DNA of 64,000 nucleotides from Sinorhizobium alkalisoli (GCF_008932245.1 NZ_CP034910.1:1116001-1180000), one strand, 5' to 3'. Shown: positions 8,705 through 16,912, counted from the stretch's first letter. Translations and numbers: made by a program. Notes: a model not told the origin generated them from the sequence alone.

Positions 8705-9640
8705 TCAACCGCCCTTGTTTTCCGCCTCCATGCGCAGTCGTTCGAGGTGATCCTTACATATGGTCTCCACTTGAGTGATCAGGTCGCTGACCCTTCCCGC
8801 GAGCCAGTCGAGTGCCTCCTGGCTGATTTCGTAGTGATCGGAGTACCTGGCTTTCACATAGGCTTCGTTGATGATGTTGAACCAGGCGTTGTAGCGTTGC
8901 CTGTCACGCGGCCAGACATCGATGAGAAGTTGGTTCCTGTCCTCTGCCAGTCTGCGCAAGGAGTTTAGATTGTGCGAGGGAGGCGAGTAGTTCGTAAGTG
9001 TTAGCAGGAGGACCGAATACGACCGTTCAATCGCTTGATGGAGAGTGAACGCTGCATGTTTGCGCCATTCTGCGTCCTGCCTCGACCGTTCGTTTTGGAA
9101 AGCCGCTGTTTCCAGGAGTAAACGGAGATCTGGCGACCGGCTGGCAAAGTATTTTCTCGACACCTCATGGGCGTCATATGGGCCAAGGGGCTTGGGTATC
9201 GCCAAGGGTTCATCGTCCAACTCGTACAGAAGGATCCCTTCCCTTCGGATGTCGACGAAGAAATATCGTCCCTCTCGCAAGGCGGTGTTCACCTCGCGGC
9301 GAGAGTGGACAATGAAATTGACCGGCGTATCCACCCCATGGAGCCGAAGCAAGCGATCCTGCGCCTTGTGCCAGTAGGCCGCGAAGTCCGTAAGCTTCCG
9401 GTTGTTTACGATGATCAGCAGGTCGAAATCCGACTTGTATCCCTTCCTCGTATGCGGCTCGTCGACCCATGTTCCTCGGGCGTAAGATCCAAAGAGGATA
9501 ATCTTCAGAATGCGGCCGCGCTTCTTGAAATCGGCCGTTCCCTCCTTGAGGGCGTCCTCGAACTCCTCGTGCAACACCTCGACGATGCGCGCGAGCTCGC
9601 GCTGCTTTCGATGCGGAAGGTGGTCGAGGCTGGTCTTCAT
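8705..9640 (-). CDS. Nucleotidyltransferase-HEPN fusion protein
   Basis: 311 residues from the Met at 9640; in-frame Mets at 9670 and 9703 are possible. The N-terminal MNT-type nucleotidyltransferase domain has GSYARG followed by a DFDLLIIV acidic strand, the Mg2+-binding signature. The C-terminal part (about 170-300) is a helical HEPN-type domain with conserved Arg/His positions (HQAIERSYSVLLL). MNT and HEPN domains are usually two genes of an antitoxin-toxin pair in which the nucleotidyltransferase AMPylates the HEPN RNase. Here they are one polypeptide. It lies alone in a disturbed segment. A role in toxin-antitoxin or phage defence is inference from the families. Confidence 0.75.
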   Translation of the reverse strand: MKTSLDHLPHRKQRELARIVEVLHEEFEDALKEGTADFKKRGRILKIILFGSYARGTWVDEPHTRKGYKSDFDLLIIVNNRKLTDFAAYWHKAQDRLLRLHGVDTPVNFIVHSRREVNTALREGRYFFVDIRREGILLYELDDEPLAIPKPLGPYDAHEVSRKYFASRSPDLRLLLETAAFQNERSRQDAEWRKHAAFTLHQAIERSYSVLLLTLTNYSPPSHNLNSLRRLAEDRNQLLIDVWPRDRQRYNAWFNIINEAYVKARYSDHYEISQEALDWLAGRVSDLITQVETICKDHLERLRMEAENKGG

Positions 9641-9732
9641 CGGTTCTGAGGTGCTTTCTAAAATCATTGTGCATGCATAGCGAACCCGGTTCGCTGAATC
9701 CACAGAGTGCCTATTGCGCGCCGAAATTCAAT

Positions 9733-9752
9733 AAAAATGTTGCAACAAAAAT
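9733..9752. promoter_or_regulatory. Operator candidate 3 (GTTGCAACAAAA core)
   Basis: Within the 200-bp gap before the second OmpR-like gene, the palindrome TGTTGCAACA (9738-9747) lies in an A-rich context. It shares the 12-mer GTTGCAACAAAA (9739-9750) with the site before the aminotransferase operon at 2787-2798. This suggests that the GntR regulator at 2053 also acts here, though this is unproven. Confidence 0.45.
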
Positions 9753-9904
9753 AAGGGGAAAACGCAAATTTTTCGCATCATTGTCGCCGTGAAATGCGGA
9801 TGCAATAAAATCGTGGGGGTTACAAGGCAACGGCGAGCGTATTAATCCCGAGTTTTGTGACATCAAAGCTCGGGACGAGAGCAGCGACGAGGATGACTTG
9901 ACTG

Positions 9905-10633
9905 ATGAAGGCTCAGCATACGAAACCGTTGGTCCTGATTTGCTCGGACGATGCCAATTTCTATGTGTTGCTCGCCTATATCCTCGCACGGGAAGGCTTC
10001 CAGGCGGCCCTGGTTAGCGAAGACGAGGTGGCGGACCAGGCCGCGATGAGACCCGTCACTGCAATCATCTTGGTTACGGGAGAGGATTCTGGCCCGACGT
10101 TGAGAGCGTGTGCGGCGATCAAGGCCTCCGACACGACCGCGCATATCCCGACGATCGCAGTCGTTTCGTCGGGGGACGAGCGGTACTATCTGGCATTGCT
10201 CAAGGCGGGAGCGGACGAAAACTTCGTGCGCCCGATCTCGCCGGCGCGGCTGCTGGCCTATCTTGGTTCTCTGCCAAAGAACGACGCGAATGATGCCCGG
10301 CTGCCCGATGCGGATCTGGAAGAGGCAAGAACCTTCGGGCATCTGAGAATAGAGCCCGGGCGCCGTATCGTCGGGTATGGAGATCAAGAAGCTCAATTCG
10401 GCCCCATCGAATTCAATCTGCTGCGGTGCTTGCTGGAGGCGCTTGGCCGGGTGCGCAGCCGCTCGGAGCTGATAGAGGCGGCGTGGCCGGCTGATTGCTA
10501 CGTGCAGCCGCGCACCGTGGATGTGCATGTCGGTCGCTTGCGCCGGTCGCTCGAGCGCCTGACCGGCCGCACCTTAATTCGCACGGTCCGGGCCACGGGC
10601 TATGCCATCGAAGTGGACGAAAGTTCGGATTGA
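9905..10633 (+). CDS. OmpR/PhoB-type regulator with degenerate receiver (paralogue 2)
   Basis: 242 residues with the same two-domain layout as the protein at 6707. The receiver keeps the DD pair (ICSDDANF), but the phospho-acceptor position is occupied by Val (AIILVTG) and the conserved Lys by Arg (FVRPIS). The winged-helix domain (about 140-238) is intact and ends in IRTVRATGYAIE. It lies 185 bp upstream of the alpha-oxoamine synthase on the same strand, so it is the likely regulator of that gene. It may sense something other than phosphorylation. Confidence 0.8.
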   Translation: MKAQHTKPLVLICSDDANFYVLLAYILAREGFQAALVSEDEVADQAAMRPVTAIILVTGEDSGPTLRACAAIKASDTTAHIPTIAVVSSGDERYYLALLKAGADENFVRPISPARLLAYLGSLPKNDANDARLPDADLEEARTFGHLRIEPGRRIVGYGDQEAQFGPIEFNLLRCLLEALGRVRSRSELIEAAWPADCYVQPRTVDVHVGRLRRSLERLTGRTLIRTVRATGYAIEVDESSD

Positions 10634-10818
10634 CCTGGAGCGAGTTCACAAACCGCGTGTTTGAATTGCAATTCATAACAATGAAGTTTAAGTTGTGAAA
10701 AGTCTCGCCAATTTGCAAAATTGCGCTTGGATAAAATTTGCATATACTTTGTTGAATTTGGCGAGAAACGAAATAAACCTCCCGATTATTCACGTTCAAG
10801 CAGCGGGAGATATTTCGG
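10634..10818. promoter_or_regulatory. AT-rich promoter region with inverted repeats
   Basis: This 185-bp gap is markedly AT-rich against its surroundings. It contains GAATTGCAATTC (about 10664-10675) and arms TCTCGCCAA (10703-10711) and TTGGCGAGA (10758-10766) separated by 46 bases. The arms bracket several TTGCAAAATTGC-like tracts. It is likely the promoter and operator of the synthase gene; the binding protein is unknown, with the upstream OmpR-like regulator the obvious candidate. Confidence 0.4.
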
Positions 10819-12081
10819 ATGGAAGGCAAAGCATCAGGGCAAGGGAGTATTGCGGGCAGCGGTGCTCAAAGGAACACCAGCAGCTTGATCCAGTACGCCC
10901 AAAGCCATTTCGATGCCGCACATTTCGAAGGGCTGATGGCGGTTTATGGGCGTCCGCTCGCGGGCCGTGCCGTGGCACTTCCCCATGACCGCGGGCGCCA
11001 GGTGGTCGATTTCGTGCGGTGCTCCTATCTCGGCCTGGACAACCATCCGAAGATCGTTGCAGGTGCCGTCGAAGCGCTCAACAAATACGGGACGGTACAT
11101 TGGTCTTGCGCGAGAACGCGTCTCAATTTCTCAATCCTTGGCGATCTGGAGGTGGCGCTGTCGGAATTGTTCGCCGCGCGAGTGATCACCTATACGACGG
11201 TCCTCGCGGCAAATATGAGCGCTCTGCCGCTGATCGCATCGGGGCACCTTACCGGCGGCGTCAAGCCGCTGATGGTGTTCGATCGCTTTGCCCACGCGAC
11301 GCTCGCCTTCCACAAGGGGACCATCGCCTCTGAAACCCGGGTCGAGACCATCGGGCACAATGATCTCGATGCCCTCGAGAAACTCTGCCACGTCAACAAG
11401 TCCGTCGCCTTCATTTGTGATGGCGTCTATTCGATGGGAGGGAGCGCCGACATCGAGCGCCTGCGGCGCCTGCAGGACCGCTACGGCCTCTTTCTCTATA
11501 TCGATGACGCACATGGCATATCGATCTTCGGCAACCACGGCGAAGGCTTTGCCAGATCACAGATCGACGGCGCTTTGCGCGAGCGAACCATCATCGCGGC
11601 CTCCCTCGGAAAAGGCTTCGGTGCCTCGGGTGGCCTCCTCATGCTCGGCACGGCGCGGCAGGAGGAACTGTTTCGAAGATTCGCGGTGGCGCACGCGTTT
11701 TCGGCGTCGCTGAACGTCGCCGCAATCGGCGCGGCGCTTGCGTCGCAGCGACTGCATCTGACGAACGAACTCGCGGAGCTACAGGCGACGCTTCGAAGCA
11801 GAACCGCCTTGTTCGACAGCCTCGTTCCGACAGAGCAGCGAGGCTCACCGTTGCCGATCCGGACGGTGGAGTTGGGCGACGAATTGACCGCCATCGGAGC
11901 CGCGAGAAGCTTGCTAGACCGCGGATTTTACACGTCGGCAATCTTCTTTCCTACGGTCGCACGGGGGAAGGCAGGGCTGCGGCTTTGCCCAACGGCCGGT
12001 CACTCGGAAGATGATCTCCTGGCGTTGGGCCACGCGATCAAGGACGTGCTGACAGAAATCTCGGACAGTCGGCTGCGGTAA
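10819..12081 (+). CDS. Alpha-oxoamine synthase family PLP enzyme
   Basis: 420 residues of the KBL/ALAS/AONS family, which condense an amino acid with an acyl-CoA thioester. Seen are DDAH at 229-232 (the PLP-contacting Asp/His), the Schiff-base lysine K265 in ASLGKGFGASGG, and the N-terminal SYLGLDNHP substrate-loop motif. The N-terminal 35 residues are extra. The context has no biotin, haem or threonine-degradation genes. Instead there is a dedicated regulator upstream and a small unknown protein downstream. Some family members (CqsA, LqsA) make alpha-hydroxyketone signals, and RkpG-like members occur in rhizobial capsule synthesis. Either role is possible; neither is proven. Confidence 0.8.
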   Translation: MEGKASGQGSIAGSGAQRNTSSLIQYAQSHFDAAHFEGLMAVYGRPLAGRAVALPHDRGRQVVDFVRCSYLGLDNHPKIVAGAVEALNKYGTVHWSCARTRLNFSILGDLEVALSELFAARVITYTTVLAANMSALPLIASGHLTGGVKPLMVFDRFAHATLAFHKGTIASETRVETIGHNDLDALEKLCHVNKSVAFICDGVYSMGGSADIERLRRLQDRYGLFLYIDDAHGISIFGNHGEGFARSQIDGALRERTIIAASLGKGFGASGGLLMLGTARQEELFRRFAVAHAFSASLNVAAIGAALASQRLHLTNELAELQATLRSRTALFDSLVPTEQRGSPLPIRTVELGDELTAIGAARSLLDRGFYTSAIFFPTVARGKAGLRLCPTAGHSEDDLLALGHAIKDVLTEISDSRLR

Positions 12082-12140
12082 GCGCCTGTCGATACGCCAA
12101 GACCTCCGGCCCCGCCGCCGACCTCGTATTAGGAGCGACC

Positions 12141-12443
12141 ATGTACGAGTACCTCTCGGAGTGCTGTGTTTCCCTCCCAGGTTCAAGGAACCTCATCGAA
12201 AACGTTTCCCTTCGGGTTGCGGAGTTATGCGTGTCGATCGTTGACAACGGGATGGAAAAGATCTTCCTGTTCGTCGATGGCGAGGCCGTCGTGAGAACCA
12301 TCGACAAGGGGATTCTGATGCGGGTCGTCGCGACAGACGTCCTCTCTTACTATGGTATAAGAACGGCATTAGAGGGCAGCATTCTTGAATTGGCGGCGTT
12401 AGCGCCGAAGGGATTCGCCTGGCATCCAGCCGATCAATCCTGA
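12141..12443 (+). CDS. Hypothetical small protein
   Basis: 100 residues, preceded by AGGAGC at a normal distance, 60 bp after the synthase gene on the same strand. The centre KIFLFVDGEAVVR followed by a helical ILMRVVATDVLSYYGIRTALEG looks like a compact alpha/beta fold. No family recognised. Co-transcription with the synthase is likely. Confidence 0.55.
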   Translation: MYEYLSECCVSLPGSRNLIENVSLRVAELCVSIVDNGMEKIFLFVDGEAVVRTIDKGILMRVVATDVLSYYGIRTALEGSILELAALAPKGFAWHPADQS

Positions 12444-12809
12444 AGACGCCCGCTCGGAACAGATGGCGAGTGGCGTCAGGAGAATGTCGGCCGACAGTAT
12501 CGCCAGCTCTCTTTGCTTTTCGACCCCAGTGATATCGGACATTCAGCGCTTGCCGGAGCGCAGCATCGCCCATTTATCCCCATTCTGAAGGACCAATTCC
12601 AGCCATCCTTCGGGCGACAGCGAGAGAATGAAAGGCGGCAGCTTCCCGGGCGTGGTTTGCCTGATCAGCGGTGGTCCGCTCTCGTCAGTTGGCCGTCAGC
12701 GCCATCCGAAGCCATCGTGTATGAGGTTTCCGATGGGCCGAGCATACGGGCATACCACGCGGACATCAATGGATGCCAACTGTCGCGCTCTTCAGGTACG
12801 AGAAAGTTT

Positions 12810-13214
12810 TATTTCCGCCAGCGGATCATGCTGGAAGAGGACGAGGTGACGCGTGGGCTGGTCGGACGAAAGCGTAGGTCTCGACATAGCGTGGACGACG
12901 GCAACGCTTTCCTGCCTCGGTTCACGGAGCGCTATAACCGGCAGATTGCCATTACCCCTGCCCCACCTGATGATCTGCATCGGTCGCTGAATCTTGCCCC
13001 GGATCGGCTGTGCGACGTCCTGTGCAAACGTGAGCAGCGCTATGTCGGTGCCCAGTTGACGTTCTCCTACGAGAGTCCGGTTCATCCGCTCGACACGCCC
13101 CTTCTCCTGGCTCGAATTCGCGCAAAGGATCTCGATGTTTAGTTCTGAAAGCGCACGCCCGAACTGGATCATGCCCTGACCGCCCCTGGCGTCTTTCTTC
13201 GCCACCCGGAGCAC
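12810..13214. mobile_element. Scrambled ISNCY-type transposase fragments
   Basis: On the plus strand (about 12815-13078) appear RQRIMLEEDEVTRGLVG and then NAFLPRFTERYNRQ ... CKREQRYVGAQLTFSYE. On the minus strand (about 13214-13075) appears GMIQFGRALSELNIEILC followed by KGRVERMNRT. In intact ISNCY transposases these blocks occur in one frame in the order GRALSELNIEILC, NAFLP, QRYVGAQLTFSYE, QRIMLEE. Here they are inverted and permuted. No intact element or end could be defined. Confidence 0.65.
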
Positions 13215-13269
13215 CGGTGGATGATGATGTGGCGGCGATCGCGATCAGACAAGCTCTGTAGACGGCCGA

Positions 13270-13566
13270 TTAGTCCAACTTAAGCGGCCATCGTTGAGCC
13301 GCATGAAGAACGCTCACAATTTCGACGACGTCGGGTCTCACCCTGTATGCGACAATATACGGAATATCCGCAAAGACGTACTCGCGGGTACCCTTGATAC
13401 GCCCGACACGTCCCATGGCCGGCTGACTCGCTAGATTGTCCGCGGCCGAAACGATGCGTGCGACGACGCGGGCGGCAGCCTCGGGATCGTCCGTCGCGAT
13501 ATAGCTACCGGTTTGGTCGAGCCTTCGGACAGCTCTGCGCGTCCAGCGCAACGGGTGGCTGCTCAT
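13270..13566 (-). CDS. parE: ParE/RelE-family toxin
   Basis: 98 residues with the ParE fold signature: WTRRAVRRLDQTGSYIA at the N-terminus, GRVGRIKGTREYVFADIPYIVAYRV in two overlapping conserved stretches, and the C-terminal VLHAAQRWP. ParE toxins poison gyrase, while RelE relatives cut mRNA; which applies is not certain. The start overlaps the antitoxin stop (ATGA at 13566-13563). Confidence 0.85.
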   Translation of the reverse strand: MSSHPLRWTRRAVRRLDQTGSYIATDDPEAAARVVARIVSAADNLASQPAMGRVGRIKGTREYVFADIPYIVAYRVRPDVVEIVSVLHAAQRWPLKLD

Positions 13567-13811
13567 GCTTTGCGAGCGGCCTTTACGTACTTTGCTACCA
13601 CACTGGCCAACTCGTTCGCGCTGGCAAACTCGCCGCGATCGGCCTCATCTAGCCCAGCTTGGATCTCGGCCAACTGCCATTCCTCTCTTGACACATAATC
13701 CTCGATGGCCTGGGCGGCTAAATAGGCACGGGAGCGATCAGAAAGCGCGGCTATCCTATCAAGCTTTTCAGCAATTTCGTCTTGCACGCGCACAGTGAAA
13801 GCAGCGGTCAT
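13563..13811 (-). CDS. parD: ParD-like ribbon-helix-helix antitoxin
   Basis: 82 residues: an N-terminal ribbon-helix-helix (FTVRVQDEIAEKLDRIA) for DNA binding and an acidic C-terminal helix (AEIQAGLDEADRGEF) that would wrap the toxin. It is the first gene of the pair and probably represses it through the repeats at 13825-13861. Confidence 0.85.
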   Translation of the reverse strand: MTAAFTVRVQDEIAEKLDRIAALSDRSRAYLAAQAIEDYVSREEWQLAEIQAGLDEADRGEFASANELASVVAKYVKAARKA

Positions 13812-13824
13812 TGTCTTAACCTCA

Positions 13825-13861
13825 TTGGTTCACGGTTAATATTGGTGAACCATCTTGGTTC
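13825..13861. promoter_or_regulatory. parDE operator repeats
   Basis: TGGTTCAC (13826-13833) and GTGAACCA (13845-13852) form an inverted repeat with an 11-bp spacer, and a further TTGGTTC lies at 13855-13861. The site is 14 bp upstream of the antitoxin start, the usual place for antitoxin autoregulation. Confidence 0.6.
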
Positions 13862-14059
13862 GTCAAGGGTAAGGACAACGCGGCCGGTCGTCTACATGGT
13901 GATCAAACAGGACATAACCGGCTCCGACCGCCCATAGTCTCAACCAAGCTGAAGGCCGTCATCCTTGCGCTCAACGTTGACGTTTGGCCAGCATCCCGAG
14001 AGGCGACGACTGTCGCGTCTCTAACCGGCCTATGTGTCGCATCTCTAAAATGTACCCGT

Positions 14060-14265
14060 GATGATGATGCGGCGGCCAGGTTGAAATGTCCGTTCCGGCG
14101 CCGTCGGCGAAAGTGTAGGTCTCGACATAGCGGCCGACCAGACCGCGTGTCACCTCGTTCTCCTCGAGGATGATCCGCTTGCGCTCAAAGGAGAACGTCA
14201 GTTGCTTGCCGACATAACGCTGCTCGCGCTTGCAGAGGATGTCTTTGAAGCAAGGCCAGCAAGTG
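14060..14265 (-). mobile_element. ISNCY-type transposase fragment (C-terminal part)
   Basis: The minus strand reads FKDILCKREQRYVGKQLTF, then a block ending NEVTRGLVGRYVETYTFADG, the part of an ISNCY transposase near its C-terminus. It stops before the family's C-terminal tail and abuts the repB remnant. It is a different copy from the fragments at 12810-13214; the sequences differ at several residues. Confidence 0.65.
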
Positions 14266-14842
14266 CCGATCCTGGTACGACCGCATCCCGAGAAGCCCGA
14301 CAGCTATCATGTCGCTTTCGGGTACAGACGCCTAAGAGCTGCATTGGAACTCAATACGCCGGTCAAGGCGATCGTTCGCAACCTCAGCGACCAGGAATTC
14401 GTGGTTGCCCAAGGTCAAGAGAACAATGAGCGGCGGGATCCCTCCTACATTGAGAAGGTCCGAGTCGCCCAAAAGCTGGCGGAGCGCTTTACGCGCGACG
14501 CCATCATGTCCGCTCTCCCAGTCTGCAAGAGCGATCTGTCTAACATGCTTGCTGTCGCGGCCAAGATCCCGACAGAGCTCGTCGACGCGATCGGCCCGGC
14601 CCGCGGCGTCGGCTGGCGCAATTGGCGCGCTTGCAGAGGCACTGACGGCTGGGAAGGGGCGGGCACAAAAGGCGCTCAGCGTACTCACCAAGCCCGAAGT
14701 CGCAATGCTCCCCTCGAAGGAACGCTTCGAGGCATCAACGAGATCTGATGAATGGCTCGCTACCAACAAGAGGCTTTACTCGTACTCTCGTATTTCAGCC
14801 AATGGGGATCGAAAGGTTCGCCGCGATTCGGCAACGACCTAG
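14240..14842 (+). pseudogene. repB: repB remnant (repABC plasmid-partition protein), truncated and frameshifted
   Basis: The N-terminus is missing. The remainder begins QGQQVPILVRPHPEKPDSYH, followed by FGYRRLRAA and the ParB/RepB-like VAQGQENNERRDPSYIEKV. At about 14600, after IGPA, the frame shifts by one and continues ALAEALTAGKGRAQKALSV to a stop at 14842. RepB binds parS and partitions repABC replicons. No repA or repC is next to it, so this is a dead fragment from another plasmid, joined to a transposase fragment on its left. Confidence 0.75.
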
Positions 14843-14952
14843 CGTGACCGGCGCTCTCAAGAGCGCACCCAAGATCGGGCCGGCCACATGTCACCACAGG
14901 GGTTGGTCTGAGCGGCGACGCCGCGCCGCTTTTATTATCCGCAAAGCCGCCA

Positions 14953-15321
14953 CTACGTTCCTGCCTTTCGCTGCTCAGCTCCCAACCTTAGTCGGTCGAA
15001 AATCTCCGGAGAGAATTCGAACTGCCGCGCAGTTCCGCGCCCCATGGAGTTCTTCACGATTGTCTCTGTAAGTATGCCGCGCTCAATGAGAGGGTCGACC
15101 GACTCCGCCACAGCATTGCGTGTCAGCCCGGTAATTTTGCATATATTAGAAAGAGTTAGCTTCTCGTGGCTCTGATGCATCATGTAGAGGACCGTCATCA
15201 TCCCGACCTGCTTTAAACGCGATTGGGGCGTCTCTCCGTCAATGGGGTTGTCGAGAACTTCCTGCAAGGCGTAGGCGGCAAATAGCTGGCTCTGCCAATG
15301 TACATTAAGGGGGCTTGTCAT
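14953..15321 (-). CDS. Winged-helix transcriptional regulator (MarR-like)
   Basis: 122 residues. A helix-turn-helix is visible as KLTLSNICKITGLTRNAVAE followed by the wing VDPLIERGILTETIVKNSMGRGTARQ. It is transcribed away from the virB operon across a gap of less than 100 bp, so it is the likely regulator of the secretion genes and of itself. The gap has an AT-rich stretch around 15325-15350 suited to divergent promoters. Confidence 0.7.
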   Translation of the reverse strand: MTSPLNVHWQSQLFAAYALQEVLDNPIDGETPQSRLKQVGMMTVLYMMHQSHEKLTLSNICKITGLTRNAVAESVDPLIERGILTETIVKNSMGRGTARQFEFSPEIFDRLRLGAEQRKAGT

Positions 15322-15418
15322 CTTTTATACTGTCAGATATATGATCGTAAAACGGGTCGCGAAGTGGGCAAATCCTGCTGGGCTTCGCATAAGCTCGCGT
15401 CGGTGAAGGGTAATGGTC

Positions 15419-15937
15419 ATGAGCAAGTCTCTCGCACGGGCATTCGTCGCTGCAGCCAGCTTAGCGGCATTCTATCTCGTTTTCGACGGTAAAGCGCGAG
15501 CGGATGACTGGGGATGCCAGGTTATCCTGTGCCTTTCCAATCCCGGCGGCCCGGCGCAATATGCCGAGTGCCGACCGCCGATTCAGAAGCTCTGGCGCGA
15601 GCTTGCGAAAGGACACTCTTTTCCAACTTGCAGCGGTGTCGGGTTCCACGCCTCGCGCCCCAGCTATGAGCCCTATTACTGCAACGACGGCTACCGGCTG
15701 ACGACGCGGTATGGAGATCGCGGGCTCGAGGCGAGCTGCATCTCGACCACGCCACAGACCGTCTCAAGTGATGAATGCTATTCCGGCAATGATCGGATCA
15801 CCACGGCAACGTGGCGCCGCAGCGAAAGCCGCTCGGGGTGCCAGCGCTATGTGACGACGCGGCCGAACGTCCGCTCGCAGCCCCACTATATCGACGTGAC
15901 CATCGACGGCGTCGGCAAACAAAGGGTGTGGTACTGA
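15419..15937 (+). CDS. Exported cysteine-rich protein of the virB operon
   Basis: 172 residues from the second of two close ATGs (15413 and 15419; the second has better ribosome-site spacing). A signal peptide ends near ARA-DD at residue 29. The mature part has many cysteines (GCQ, LCLS, ECRPP, TCSG, YCNDGY, SCIS, ECYSG, GCQRY), which suggests disulphides in the periplasm. It is the first gene of the virB operon, three bases from virB1. Similar proteins accompany rhizobial VirB-type systems; the function is not known to me. Confidence 0.6.
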   Translation: MSKSLARAFVAAASLAAFYLVFDGKARADDWGCQVILCLSNPGGPAQYAECRPPIQKLWRELAKGHSFPTCSGVGFHASRPSYEPYYCNDGYRLTTRYGDRGLEASCISTTPQTVSSDECYSGNDRITTATWRRSESRSGCQRYVTTRPNVRSQPHYIDVTIDGVGKQRVWY

Positions 15938-15940
15938 GCG

Positions 15941-16612
15941 ATGCCTGTTGCGTTCTACCATCTAGCGCAGGCGTGCGCACCCATAGTTGAGGCCGAGACA
16001 CTCGCCGGCGTTGTCAGTCTTGAAAGCAGGTTCGAGCCGTTGGCCATCCGGATCAACAGCGGCGCCCCAATTTCGGAGCAGCCCGCAACCAAGGCGGAAG
16101 CGATCGAGATCGCCACGTCGCTGGCGGCCGAGCGCCAAGACATCCAGCTCGGCCTCGGCGGCATCGGCATGGACGAACTAGGGAAACTGAAGCTCTCGAT
16201 CTCCGACGCCTTCGATCCGTGCCTCAACCTTCAGGCCACCGCGACGCTGCTCGACGGGTATTACCGGCTCGCGGTGAAGGCCGGCGCGGATCCCGACCAT
16301 GCCGAACAGGTGATGCTGCAATCCTACTATGGGCGAGACGATCCCTCCGTCGGCGCCATAGTCAAGTACGACCAGCAGGTCCGCCAGGAAGTGAAGCGGC
16401 TCGGCAAAAGTCTAGCCGCTCTCGTGATCGGAGATGGCGGACAGGGGAGGGGGATAACCGAAGAGAGCCCTGTCGATGTGGCGGCAGAGAAGCCGCCGGA
16501 CGATCGGCCTGCCGACGAGAGGGCATCGGTGCCGTCCTGGGACGTTTTCAGTTCGCGACGGAGATCTTCCGTCCTCGTGTTTCAGAACAGTCAAATGGAG
16601 CAGAGTGAATGA
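15941..16612 (+). CDS. virB1: VirB1-like lytic transglycosylase
   Basis: 223 residues. The catalytic SLT segment is near the N-terminus, with glutamate in VVSLESRFEPLAIRIN and later LGGIGMDELGKL and LNLQATATLL. It would open peptidoglycan for assembly of the secretion channel. No obvious signal peptide precedes the domain, which is unusual. The C-terminal 60 residues are polar and probably disordered. The stop overlaps virB2 (ATGA). Confidence 0.85.
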   Translation: MPVAFYHLAQACAPIVEAETLAGVVSLESRFEPLAIRINSGAPISEQPATKAEAIEIATSLAAERQDIQLGLGGIGMDELGKLKLSISDAFDPCLNLQATATLLDGYYRLAVKAGADPDHAEQVMLQSYYGRDDPSVGAIVKYDQQVRQEVKRLGKSLAALVIGDGGQGRGITEESPVDVAAEKPPDDRPADERASVPSWDVFSSRRRSSVLVFQNSQMEQSE

Positions 16613-16908
16613 CCTTCAGTTCCCGTATCCGTCCCGTAGCTGCATCCACTGTTATGGCAACGGCCATTGTGGTGATCATGGTCGAGCCCGCCTTCGCGCA
16701 AGCCGCCGGCATCGAGACCGTGCTGCAGAACATCGTTGACATGCTGACCGGCAACATCGCGAAGCTGCTGGCTGTGATCGCGATAATCGTGATCTGCATT
16801 GCCTGGATGTTCGGCTACATGGATCTGAGACGGGCAGGGTTCTGGATCATCGGCATAGGCGGCATTTTCGGTGCCACCGAACTCGTCAACACCATCGTCG
16901 GAAGCTGA
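16609..16908 (+). CDS. virB2: VirB2-like pilin
   Basis: 99 residues. A signal sequence ends near PAFAQA, followed by a mature part of about 68 residues with two hydrophobic helices (AKLLAVIAIIVICIAWMFGY and FWIIGIGGIFGATELV) separated by a short basic loop (MDLRRAG), the hallmark of VirB2/TrbC pilins. Confidence 0.88.
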   Translation: MTFSSRIRPVAASTVMATAIVVIMVEPAFAQAAGIETVLQNIVDMLTGNIAKLLAVIAIIVICIAWMFGYMDLRRAGFWIIGIGGIFGATELVNTIVGS

Positions 16909-16912
16909 CACC

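Noticed and set aside
12399..12542. Small minus-strand frame MSDITGVEKQRELAIL...
   Set aside because: Overlaps the end of the small gene at 12141, has no family and only weak start context; may be chance.
12513..13142. 209-codon frame on the plus strand as a complete gene
   Set aside because: It strings together non-coding sequence and permuted ISNCY blocks. The first 100 codons show no domain.
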